From the NCBI GenBank assembly GCA_936450465.1, contig OW388304.1:5586700-5650699 (forward strand): a stretch of DNA of 64,000 bases, written 5' to 3'. The position numbers and the translations under genes were made by a program. Positions 50,701-54,394 of the stretch are shown here, in pieces; the stretch's first letter is position 1, and every line of letters starts with the position of its first letter. Origin of the DNA: Gibbula magus. Taxonomy: Eukaryota; Mollusca; Gastropoda; Trochida; Trochidae. Below the pieces are notes generated by a model. It was not told the origin of the DNA. It did no database searches and saw only the letters and a list, made by a program, of their open reading frames with translations.

Positions 50701-51827
50701 TTTCAGTCCATCTCCAACAGTTTAAATAGGTTTCGCTCGGTCAGATACTTACACTCGTTTCGTATAATTCGTATTTAACAAGACATCGTGTTGTATTCTG
50801 CATTTATTACCCACGTTGGAAATAACCAAGTAAATTTTATTGATATGAACACATGTGTACATGATAGAGAAAACGTTGTGACGTCATAAAACGATTGTTC
50901 ATCCCGTCACTGTAGCTTGTCGCAGGAGAATTGGGCCGTTTCCTGACTATTTTTACGCGAATCAAATGGAATATAATTTGTAATAAAGACATTATTACAC
51001 TCGAAAGTGTGCCATATGACTTTTACGAAACTCGCAATCGCGTCGGGCAATACTCGTTTCACACTCGTTTCGTAAAAGTCATATGACACACTTCCTCGGG
51101 TAATAATAAATTTTGACTTTGTATAGAATATTATAGTTATAACCTGTATAAGAATGTAACACCTGATCGTTCACCTGACAGCTATCGTTCAAGACAATGA
51201 CCTGGTAAGACTATTTGGCGATTCTTTAACCGTTTCCCTAATGATCAACAAAGGAATTATTATTAACCAAATGTTGTATTACTTTTATCAGCCAGTATCT
51301 TTGTCATCAGAGCCAGCGGAAGTGTTATTCACAAATGTGCAGATGTGTCCTTAAATGGTGCACGTTCGAATTTAATTCTTTTGAACATATTATATTCCAT
51401 TTGAATTTAAAGTCTGCAAACGGTTCACTTTACCAGCGTAGACCCGTTCCTGTGTCGTTTTTGGCGACGAAATAAGAGAACTTGTGTCAATACGATGCAT
51501 ATTGCTGCTGGGCAAGAGTGATCTTTGCTCATGTCAATTATATGACAATGGTTATGATTCACTTGTAAACTACGTGAACTTGTAAATTAATGAACATAAT
51601 TTAACTAATTTCCAGGCTACAAGTTCAATCCCACAGCCGGAGCGTTCCAATGGGTGGACGGATCAACAGGGGAATATTCCAACTGGAATAACAACAATGG
51701 CGTGGATTTCACAGACAGTAAGGGGAATTGCACGAGACTCAGGACAACCACGGAGAAGTGGTTCAACCGGGTCTGCACGGGGGGAGCAAGAGTCATGTGC
51801 AAAGCTCCAGCCTTTTCAGGAGCATGA
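1679..51827 (+). CDS. Secreted CEMIP/TMEM2-family protein with WSC and three C-type lectin domains (35 exons, 1598 aa)
   Basis: Coding exons: 1679-2021, 2659-2819, 3791-3935, 4607-4780, 5390-5620, 6400-6504, 11142-11326, 11773-11845, 12287-12405, 13064-13236, 14024-14093, 15837-15983, 18541-18677, 19940-20011, 20398-20541, 20955-21150, 27534-27749, 29683-29785, 30994-31099, 31475-31642, 32739-32901, 34593-34643, 35286-35370, 36013-36118, 36467-36642, 37351-37514, 39602-39764, 40100-40201, 41952-42094, 42455-42539, 43403-43477, 44849-44881, 45559-45640, 49710-49798, 51616-51827. Every intron is GT-AG, phases agree, and the 4797-nt CDS has no internal stop. Seen order: signal peptide (1-19), G8 (about 28-150), GG/ILEI domain (169-274), beta-helix region (about 350-830), further CEMIP-like sequence to 1077, Pro/Thr-rich linker (1078-1122), WSC (1123-1216), CTLDs (1217-1359, 1360-1460, 1461-1598). 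Vertebrate CEMIP and TMEM2 bind and depolymerise hyaluronan. Activity on hyaluronan or another glycan is inferred here. No transmembrane segment is seen, so it is probably secreted. Confidence 0.88.
2108..2206. mobile_element. Small MITE in intron 1
   Basis: A 99-bp element. Its 21-bp ends (TAAACTGAGGTACAAAAGAAA and the inverse) match at 20 of 21 positions and are flanked by TA as in Tc1/mariner-type insertions. The same terminal motif recurs at 30419 and 62590. Confidence 0.65.
3791..4780 (+). CDS. Exons 3-4: GG (ILEI/FAM3-like) domain
   Basis: Exon 3 (3791-3935) encodes [15 protein letters not shown] and a helix ending FRDFIE. Exon 4 (4607-4780) continues with [16 protein letters not shown] and ends [11 protein letters not shown]. 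This strand-helix-strand pattern, with the '[13 protein letters not shown]' core and a terminal 'AFI.R.G', is that of the GG/ILEI domain after G8 in CEMIP and TMEM2. Junction phases are 0 into exon 3, 1 into exon 4 and 1 out. Intron 3 (3936-4606) shows no other feature I could identify. Confidence 0.82.
5390..6504 (+). CDS. Exons 5-6: linker into the CEMIP beta-helix core
   Basis: Exon 5 (5390-5620) encodes a region rich in beta-strand residues, from [16 protein letters not shown] to DDDVTSWVK. Exon 6 (6400-6504) encodes [19 protein letters not shown]. That matches the 'G.KIV.ASTD....QAEEFTLL.C..C' signature at the start of the CEMIP/TMEM2 core, including the CTDC pair. Intron 5 ends in a 54-bp minisatellite that runs into the exon 6 acceptor. 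The last 14 nt of exon 6 and its donor are duplicated 126 bp downstream. Confidence 0.85.
5954..6385 (+). repeat. 54-bp minisatellite, 8 units
   Basis: Eight tandem 54-bp units (unit begins CATGTCATATTCCGTCAATA) with a few substitutions. A ninth unit begins at 6386 and changes into the exon 6 acceptor (GTTATAG at 6393-6399). Because 54 is a multiple of 3 and the unit has no stop in one frame, the array produces a 153-codon open frame with 18-aa repeats. I take that as a by-product, not a gene. Confidence 0.9.
6490..6647 (+). repeat. Duplicated exon 6 donor site
   Basis: A 32-nt segment covering the last 15 exon bases, the donor and the intron start (6490-6521) is repeated without change at 6616-6647. 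The second copy carries a second GTGAGT. Reading past the first donor meets a stop within six codons. Confidence 0.8.
6670..6755. repeat. Abalone-type short interspersed repeat fragment
   Basis: Contains GTGAGTGAGTGAGTT followed by TTTAACGCCGCTTCGGCAGT and a GCGGCGATACACG end. I associate this signature with repeats very common in vetigastropod genomes. It is only a short fragment inside intron 6. Confidence 0.5.
7482..9870 (-). mobile_element. 5'-truncated L1/Tx1-like LINE with 14-bp target-site duplication
   Basis: A perfect 14-bp direct repeat, CACTGTATCAACTT, bounds the insertion (7482-7495 and 9857-9870). The poly(A) end lies next to the left copy (T run on the plus strand). Read on the minus strand it encodes an RT from [11 protein letters not shown] and RPITLLN through [31 protein letters not shown] and the catalytic FADDT to the ORF2 C-terminus ([14 protein letters not shown], then [15 protein letters not shown]). 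Several stops and frameshifts (for example near 9440 and 9800) break it, so it is dead. L1/Tx1 assignment rests on the '[14 protein letters not shown]' and 'FIWKG' blocks. Confidence 0.85.
8462..9427 (-). pseudogene. LINE reverse transcriptase fragment (321-codon open stretch)
   Basis: This is the longest intact piece of the LINE above. It starts just after the frameshifted CRQGD block and holds FADDTTI (RT motif with catalytic DD), the thumb segment ([15 protein letters not shown]) and the post-RT region ([12 protein letters not shown]). The N-terminal endonuclease is absent because the copy is 5' truncated near 9856. Confidence 0.8.
9871..11140. other. AT-rich intron 6 tail, no recognised gene
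   Basis: Very AT-rich sequence with many ACATATACATA-like motifs and frequent stops in all frames. It ends in the exon 7 acceptor (TATTTTTGCAG). Nothing else could be supported. Confidence 0.5.
11142..15983 (+). CDS. Exons 7-12: first part of the parallel beta-helix region
   Basis: Exons 11142-11326, 11773-11845, 12287-12405, 13064-13236, 14024-14093 and 15837-15983 encode the most recognisable CEMIP-like stretch. Landmarks are [15 protein letters not shown], the DTHGGHLK turn, the NMGQQKF motif, [46 protein letters not shown] and [11 protein letters not shown]. These line up in order with the vertebrate proteins as I recall them. The repeated short strands and asparagine ladders fit PbH1 repeats, where vertebrate catalysis on hyaluronan is thought to reside. 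Confidence 0.9.
14990..15785 (-). repeat. Interspersed repeat with inverted GGGGTAT ends
   Basis: Starts GAGCATGGCTCACATACCCC and ends with a GGACGGACGG microsatellite and CCCCGCTTACTTCGTAGCGG. Inside, two related blocks (near 15240 and 15405) begin 'CCCCGTAAAAA...TATTT' and 'CTCCGTAAAAAATATATTT'. The end resembles, in reverse, the GGGGTAT..GTGAGCCACGCTC end of the copies at 25720 and 48095. It is non-coding. Confidence 0.55.
16294..17760 (-). mobile_element. 5'-truncated CR1-like LINE
   Basis: Minus-strand RT from [19 protein letters not shown] through [12 protein letters not shown] to [17 protein letters not shown] (17740-17102). The typical C-terminus follows, [16 protein letters not shown] and [20 protein letters not shown] (about 16640-16550). 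The 3' end carries a GATTGATTGATTG tail (16294-16307), as in CR1-type elements that end in short tandem repeats. It is broken by frameshifts between the two parts. The 5' end stops near 17760, right beside a large palindrome. Confidence 0.8.
17764..17896. repeat. 46-bp inverted repeat (foldback)
   Basis: Arms 17764-17809 and 17851-17896 are complementary at 45 of 46 positions with a 41-bp loop. The arm starts AGAAATAAAGTTCGCTGTAC. It lies at the truncated 5' end of the CR1-like LINE. Confidence 0.9.
18050..18350 (+). other. Unassigned open stretch in intron 12
   Basis: A 96-codon frame with higher GC than its surroundings (from [12 protein letters not shown] to [10 protein letters not shown]). 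No splice context ties it to the gene and I recognise no family. It may be part of an undefined repeat. Confidence 0.2.
18541..21150 (+). CDS. Exons 13-16: middle of the beta-helix region
   Basis: Exons 18541-18677, 19940-20011, 20398-20541 and 20955-21150. Recognisable pieces are [40 protein letters not shown] (vertebrate 'SLFVGES') and [16 protein letters not shown]. Phases are 0 in, 2, 2, 2, 0 out. Exon 16 is preceded by two decayed copies of its own acceptor and first bases (near 20801 and 20879). Only the third copy keeps the frame open. Confidence 0.87.
20760..20970 (+). repeat. Triplicated 3' splice site of exon 16
   Basis: Three tandem copies (about 77 bp apart) of polypyrimidine tract, AG and exon start. 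Predicted exon starts are 20801 (GACTGAAGCTCTGC), 20879 (GACTGAAACTCTGCAAGG) and 20955 (GAAGGAAGCTCTGCAAGG). Only the third continues into the coding exon. In the frame entered from exon 15 the first two hit TGA stops after 17 and 11 codons. Confidence 0.88.
22168..24287 (+). pseudogene. DIRS gag-like ORF (frameshifted)
   Basis: Frame one (22168-22827) holds the N-terminal Cys motif and a KGKGSGKGR basic patch. The reading then moves to another frame (from 22809) with an acidic run ([19 protein letters not shown]) and the conserved [15 protein letters not shown] and [14 protein letters not shown] segments, to 24287. The order is typical of DIRS first ORFs as I recall them. High GC and CpG content set it apart from neighbouring intron sequence. 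Confidence 0.7.
24504..25559 (+). pseudogene. DIRS tyrosine recombinase fragment
   Basis: Frame 24504-25283 encodes the core-binding part ([40 protein letters not shown]). After a stop at 25281 the frame 25308-25559 continues with [20 protein letters not shown], which carries the first catalytic Arg, and ends at LPALHQI. The H-x-x-R and Tyr motifs are absent, so the 3' end is lost. Confidence 0.75.
25720..26660 (+). repeat. Interspersed repeat with GTCGGGGGTAT ends, copy 1
   Basis: Starts AAAAGGTCGGGGGTATACAG, then a CCGTCCGTCCGTCC microsatellite. Two direct blocks follow of TTTTGTCCGATCGATT...CATCTCATCCTTTTCAAATT (25800 and 25974). It ends GTCGGGGGTATTAGTCAGCC. A second copy is at 48095-48645. 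It is non-coding. Confidence 0.7.
27534..32901 (+). CDS. Exons 17-21: end of the CEMIP-like region
   Basis: Exons 27534-27749, 29683-29785, 30994-31099, 31475-31642 and 32739-32901. Exon 17 carries [16 protein letters not shown], the counterpart of vertebrate 'SIFHDIDGSVTGY'. Exon 19 carries [18 protein letters not shown]. Exon 20 carries [16 protein letters not shown]. Exon 21 begins [12 protein letters not shown] and has a cysteine cluster (NCPGMNCPE). This is where the vertebrate proteins would go on to a second GG domain; none is found here, and the coding sequence passes to a Pro/Thr linker. Confidence 0.85.
27798..28378. mobile_element. 581-bp MITE with perfect 29-bp TIRs, intron 17
   Basis: The two 29-nt ends (27798-27826 and 28350-28378), beginning TAAACTCACGGGCAAAAGAA, are exact inverted copies and include flanking TA. 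There is no transposase ORF. The CGGGCAAAAGAAACG end motif resembles those of the elements at 2108, 28949, 30419 and 62541. Confidence 0.85.
28384..28790 (+). repeat. Degenerate array derived from the exon 17 3' end
   Basis: The segment 28467-28500 (GACATCGTAGTTTATCCTCA...TATGCCAGAG) closely matches the last 30-odd bases of exon 17 (GACATCGCAGTGTGTCCTTA...TATGCCAGGG). Weaker copies with ACATCGTA or GCATCGTA starts follow at 28543, 28631, 28687 and 28754. The array follows directly on the 581-bp MITE. Confidence 0.65.
28949..29436. mobile_element. MITE, intron 17
   Basis: Ends TACCAGGCAAAAGAAAGTAC and its imperfect inverse (ACTTTCTTTTGCCAGGTA). The interior matches the element at 30417-30920 in several blocks (ATTTTCAATT, GACATATAAGAC, AATAAATGTGCCT, GTAGGGGT). 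Confidence 0.7.
30417..30920. mobile_element. MITE, intron 18
   Basis: Left end TATACTGAGGTACAAAAGAA, right end ACCTCAGTTTATA. It shares its interior with the 28949-29436 element in the same order, so both are copies of one family. Confidence 0.7.
33080..33360 (-). mobile_element. LINE C-terminal remnant, intron 21
   Basis: Minus-strand translation gives [17 protein letters not shown] followed by [19 protein letters not shown]. That is the Cys/His block found near the C-terminus of many CR1/jockey-type LINE ORF2 proteins. It is short and has lost its flanks. Confidence 0.6.
33800..33879. repeat. 16-bp tandem repeat, 5 units
   Basis: Units of ACCTGATAAGTAATAC from 33800 to 33879; the first unit (AGGTGATAAG...) and the last vary. 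It lies in intron 21. Confidence 0.85.
34593..35370 (+). CDS. Exons 22-23: Pro/Thr/Ser-rich linker
   Basis: Exon 22 (34593-34643, 17 codons) encodes [17 protein letters not shown]. Exon 23 (35286-35370) encodes a proline-rich stretch with [11 protein letters not shown] and SPSAPTYP. Both are open in the only compatible frame with good splice sites. The composition suggests an O-glycosylated spacer between the enzyme-like part and the lectin part. Exon 23 ends in phase 1, which sets the phase for all later modules. Confidence 0.75.
36013..36642 (+). CDS. Exons 24-25: WSC domain
   Basis: Exon 24 (36013-36118) encodes [17 protein letters not shown] and then SMTVDFCTQ. Exon 25 (36467-36642) encodes [20 protein letters not shown] and ends with the [19 protein letters not shown] motif. 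The spacing of eight cysteines and the 'GC..D', 'MT...C', 'YA..Q.G..CFCG' and 'C...C.GD....CG..NRL.VY' blocks are diagnostic of a WSC domain, which binds carbohydrate in several families. Module boundaries are phase 1-1. An unrelated 74-aa open frame overlaps exon 25 and is a shadow. Confidence 0.9.
37351..40201 (+). CDS. Exons 26-28: C-type lectin-like domain 1
   Basis: Exon 26 (37351-37514) has [20 protein letters not shown] followed by [11 protein letters not shown]. Exon 27 (39602-39764) has [19 protein letters not shown] in place of the usual WIGL...EG.W.W.DG. Exon 28 (40100-40201) has [18 protein letters not shown], keeping the WND motif. No EPN or QPD triplet is visible, so sugar specificity cannot be inferred and classical calcium-dependent binding is uncertain. 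Internal intron phases are 0 and 1; module borders are 1-1. Confidence 0.85.
40913..41426. mobile_element. MITE, GCGCTGTAGCACG family, copy 1
   Basis: Ends TTAAATGCGCTGTAGCACG and CGTGCTACAGCGCCTTTAAA. Interior blocks GTACATGGTTCG, TTTACCCTCTAA and AACTTTAATAAT-like match the copy at 49324-49690. Confidence 0.7.
41689..41774. repeat. (TA)43 microsatellite
   Basis: Uninterrupted TA repeat in intron 28, about 180 bp before the exon 29 acceptor. Probably length-polymorphic. Confidence 0.95.
41952..43477 (+). CDS. Exons 29-31: C-type lectin-like domain 2, shortened
   Basis: Exon 29 (41952-42094) encodes [20 protein letters not shown] and then [13 protein letters not shown]. Exon 30 (42455-42539) encodes a [13 protein letters not shown] segment. 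Exon 31 (43403-43477) ends NGVICKM. At about 100 residues it lacks the usual 'EG.W.W.DG' centre and the WND motif, so it is probably a structural or degenerate CTLD. Its introns have the same phases (0, 1) as CTLD1, which suggests tandem duplication. The donor of exon 29 (GTACTT) is weak, so this junction is less certain. Confidence 0.75.
42578..42920 (-). repeat. Mollusc-type interspersed repeats
   Basis: The left part carries GTTCGTCGTTCGTCCTTCGT and CGACTTTTCTAAAGGAACCG, a repeat type common in molluscs. The right part (to 42920) reads on the minus strand GGTGAGTTGGGGTTTAACGC, like the abalone-type repeat at 6670. No coding content is seen. Confidence 0.5.
43500..44515 (+). mobile_element. 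CR1-like LINE 3' end with ATCT tail, intron 31
   Basis: Two overlapping open stretches (to 44036 and 43994-44365) encode a post-RT segment ([29 protein letters not shown]) and a C-terminal block ([29 protein letters not shown]). AATAAAG and an (ATCT)n tail at 44484-44504 follow. The RT core is missing; a frameshift lies near 44000. Confidence 0.7.
44849..51827 (+). CDS. Exons 32-35: C-type lectin-like domain 3 and stop
   Basis: Exon 32 (44849-44881) is an 11-codon bridge. Exon 33 (45559-45640) encodes [20 protein letters not shown]. Exon 34 (49710-49798) encodes [16 protein letters not shown]. Exon 35 (51616-51827) encodes [17 protein letters not shown], then [17 protein letters not shown] and the stop TGA at 51825-51827. 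This is the best preserved of the three CTLDs. NNNNG sits where an EPN/QPD loop would be, so calcium-dependent sugar binding is not assured. Its internal phases (2, 1) differ from the other two CTLDs. Confidence 0.87.
45932..48053 (-). mobile_element. Complete MULE DNA transposon with TIRs and 9-bp target-site duplication
   Basis: 28-29-bp TIRs (left GGTTCATTCTTGCTACGCCA, right inverse GGTGTCTTCTTGGTACGCCA) agree at about 25 of 29 positions and continue through ACATTTGG. Outside them, TCTTACATC (45923-45931) and CCTTACATC (48054-48062) form a 9-bp duplication differing at one base, as expected for Mutator-like elements. Extra TTGGCGTACCAAGAA-like subterminal motifs lie inside each end (near 45992 and 48002). 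The interior carries one intact transposase ORF. It sits in intron 33 of the CEMIP-like gene, in opposite orientation. Confidence 0.88.
46624..47844 (-). CDS. MULE transposase, intact 406-aa ORF
   Basis: MULE-type DDE transposase. The first catalytic Asp is in [20 protein letters not shown] and the second in [23 protein letters not shown] motif, [20 protein letters not shown], follows. The Glu is in [15 protein letters not shown]. The C-terminus is basic ([14 protein letters not shown]). An N-terminal FLYWCH or WRKY-like zinc finger is not seen, though many MULE proteins have one and they are usually longer; a short upstream exon is possible. The frame is unbroken, so the copy is young or still active. 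Confidence 0.85.
   Translation of the reverse strand: MSDNHNHISDPIQIKVDEVMEVMKKRCGEELKPIPSLYDEEMVKLRNRDWDNESHSLVEKIPTFQSCKGRLYYKRSKLLPKLPSSRQEIQLDGIWTETTTGEPFLMVNDGDGDKILIFSTAENLAHLTAASTIYGDGTFYTCPGLFTQLYTFHAFVDGAMYPLVYALLPGKSQIIYTRLLNLIKGVCNQRNLNLNPSKIFVDYEVAVHNAAYSVFPGIAVSGCFFHYTQCVWRKVQEYGLVVPYKTSRDIHTLVRRAAVLPLVPVQEVEDVWLNALEDLEANDAATTKFTDYITEYWVEGHRHLWNHYTTEGPRTTNHLEGWHNKMKNNVQHPHPNLFNLIKVLQQVQASNEIKLIQYRAGGKRVPRKKKYRQIDSRLAQLKLRHGHRQLSTIAFADAASHMLHLD
48095..48645 (+). repeat. Interspersed repeat with GGGGGTAT ends, copy 2
   Basis: Same family as 25720-26660: GGGGGTATCTTGTAATACCA start, CCGTCCGTCC, TTTTTGTCCGATCGATTACA blocks, end CAGTCGGGGGTATAAGTGAG. It starts about 40 bp after the MULE. 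Confidence 0.7.
49324..49690. mobile_element. MITE, GCGCTGTAGCACG family, copy 2, next to exon 34
   Basis: TIRs TTTTAAAGGGGCAGTAGCAC and the inverse of GTGCTACAGCGCCTTTAAAA. The right end stops 18 nt before the acceptor AG of exon 34, leaving only TGTGTTCATCTCTCTCCAG between them. Confidence 0.78.
50399..50583. repeat. GCGCTC/GAGCGATTA dyad repeat, copy 1 (intron 34)
   Basis: Contains GAGCAATCGCGTTCAAGAGA and GGTTTAAAAGTAGTCGCTCA, with mirrored AGTGAGCGATTATAAT-type ends. It matches 53937-54133. Confidence 0.7.
51005..51093. repeat. 26-bp inverted repeat, intron 34
   Basis: Arms 51005-51030 and 51068-51093 (AAGTGTGCCATATGACTTTT...) match at 25 of 26 positions with a 37-bp loop. Confidence 0.85.
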
Positions 51828-52427
51828 TCTGGAGTAACTCACGTAGTGGAGAAAATAGCCTTGATCTTCTTCTTTTTCTCTGTCTTCAGGACTCCTTGAA
51901 CTTCTAATCTTACTTCATAAAATCCCATCCCACTATCGGAATATTGACTGATATTTTCTTTCATTAAACTTTGAAGATTAAAGTTCTGTTTTGTTGTCAT
52001 TTTCTCATGTCTTTCAAATATGCACAACAAGGCGAACCAAATTTTAATTTTGACGTATTTTTAATTTCATGGTATTATGCATGACACTTTAATATGGAAT
52101 AGTATCATACGTTGAGGTTAGAATAAGAACATTGTTGATCGGACATAATTAGTTATTAGTTATTTTCCATAAACGATACAATATGAACCATGGAAGGCAG
52201 AATGTCTTTTTGCGTTAGTCTGTGTGCCATTGACCTCTTGTGACATCACTCTATTGTTCAATCAGCTTCTTCTTTTAAAGGGTAAACTCTTGTACTTTAT
52301 CTCTAGAAATACCCAGGATGGACTGTAGGAATGCCCGTGGATATTGAATTCGAGTATAATTTATACACCTTTTGAAAATTTATGATTTGAAATCACTGGA
52401 CTATTGGTCTCATGGCCAAATATACGA

Positions 52428-52433
52428 AATAAA
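52428..52433 (+). terminator. Candidate poly(A) signal, proximal
   Basis: AATAAA about 600 bp after the stop of the CEMIP-like gene. Another AATAAA lies at 52684-52689. Which one is used cannot be told from sequence. Confidence 0.35.
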
Positions 52434-53080
52434 TTCTGATTTAAAATCTTCCTCTTTATGAATATCATTATAAATCGGCTAAACTGGACTGTCACAAGAA
52501 GCGTTCGTACCTGATGTCGATCTTTTAATCCTTCGCTTGTTTAATCGGCAGTCTAAATTTGTCAACCTGACCTTTGGGAATGCTTTTTTCTGAAATATCA
52601 TTTTAAGTTTCCATATCCTTCTAAAATTCGTATTATGTTCATATTGTATGTTCCGATTAAATAATCAATATGCCCTTTAAACGAATAAAACAGAAGTGAA
52701 AAAAGTAAAGGACGCGAATGTAGCTTCTCCCATATCAACTGAAATACAAATAGTAATTACCACTGAATCCACTAAACACACTAAATACTTCCAAATCTTA
52801 TTTTCAATCAATTCATTCAAGTGAGAAGAAAACCTCATCATTGGTTATGTTTGGGAAGTAATGACTAATGGTCTTTACTTACTCCAGTGTCTTACTTTTC
52901 GAACAACACATCTGTAACGAGTTTGTACTTCACATGTACTTTAATAGCTTGAGTATTTTTCTTTCTTATATCGTAGTATTTTGACGTATTAGGATGTGTA
53001 TTTATTTTCATGTAATTTGGAATGTAATTTTGTTTTGTATGTTGAGGTCATTTTCTGAAATTCTTTCGAATTGAATGGAC

Positions 53081-53086
53081 AATAAA
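53081..53086 (+). terminator. Candidate poly(A) signal, distal
   Basis: AATAAA followed at once by a GT-rich stretch (GTGCATACGTTTTT), the usual arrangement of a cleavage signal. It would give a 3' UTR of about 1.26 kb. The stretch 51828-53080 holds no other gene I can identify. Confidence 0.4.
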
Positions 53087-53936
53087 GTGCATACGTTTTT
53101 ATTAATCCAAAGAAGATCTGAAACAAGCACTTCCGGTCTGTTCATTTACGTAAGTACACGCTCATACCATTGTATATAGTCACACAATTGTTCGATTTTA
53201 ACATGTAAACTTTGGGTCTCAATACTCCTAGAGATATGCTAGACACTTGAAACTTGTTTTATAAAATACGCAGCAACATAGGACAGATGTCTTAATTAAA
53301 ACAATTGAAACGCATAAATGGTAAGGACCAACCAAATTTTAACATTGACATATTATGAATATGATACTTAGATATGGAATATTAGGGTAGAACATAGAAT
53401 GAGAAAACTTCACTGGATATATCAAAACAAATGAACGTGGACAACGGGATGCAGGATTTCAATGGAATACGTCTCGTTAATGGATCATTTCAGGAGGTTG
53501 AATTTAAATTTTGAGAAAGAGTTCTCTCCATCATCATTTGGGACTTTATTTCGAAGGACAAGCGTTTGGATTGATACTCGGTTTCACTATACGAGTAACA
53601 AGCAACAGGAAATAATTGGGAAAAACTATATTTAATATATACAAATATTTTATTAAACAATCATACCTAAACCTACACAATTATTAACATAGAAGAATCC
53701 CTTAATCCTTTGCAAATGATCTCTTGAAGGAAAGATGGAAAGTCAAGATCGTCATCTTTGCTAATTTTTAAACAGCTAATCTGTAAAGAAATTAAATGTA
53801 CATGTATATTATAAGAACTAAACAAATATATTGAACATTGAACATCATTATGCACACAACGTACACATACGTTGGTAAGTGGTGTCGTAGAAACTGTGTT
53901 AATACAAGTACACCATCCGGCAGTTCAACAAAATAA

Positions 53937-54133
53937 AGCGCTTCGTAGCGCTCATTGATCGCTCAATGTAGCGCTCAATGAGCGCTTCTTCTCTCTTGAA
54001 CGACACAGTGCAAATTCCTTGAAGTTTGCTCGCCTTGCTACGTAGCGCTACATTGAGCAATCGCGTTCAAGAGAGGTTTAAAAGTAATCGCTAATTGAGC
54101 GATTACTTTGAAACCTATCTTGAACACGGCCCT
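53937..54133. repeat. GCGCTC/GAGCGATTA dyad repeat, copy 2 (intergenic)
   Basis: Shares GAGCAATCGCGTTCAAGAGA and GGTTTAAAAGTAATCGCTAA with copy 1. It adds a left block of repeated AGCGCTCA/TGAGCGCT palindromes (about 53940-53985). Confidence 0.7.
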
Positions 54134-54223
54134 AATAACAATATTTCCTAAATGATTATATCTTGGAATTGGGATTCAAATTGTAATTGTAAGTTGTTCA
54201 CCGTAATCAAAACGAAAGTTTAT

Positions 54224-54394
54224 TAAGAATTGAATGTCAGTTTGTGTGTTTGCACTGGAAAATGAACGATGTCAAAGCGGGATTCAAACCTCCGTGAACG
54301 GCGAGCTTGCGAGCAAGTTCACGTGAGGGTTTGAATCCCGCTTTGACATCGTTCATTTTCCAGTGCAAACACACAAACTGACATTCAATTCTTA
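54224..54394. repeat. Perfect palindrome with 67-bp arms
   Basis: Arms 54224-54290 and 54328-54394 are exact reverse complements. The 37-bp centre is itself partly self-complementary (CCGTGAAC/GTTCACG). The outer motif AAGAATTGAA and TAAGAAATTATTAAGAATTG recur near 55005, so the palindrome may be one end of a larger foldback element (54224-55023). Confidence 0.95.
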
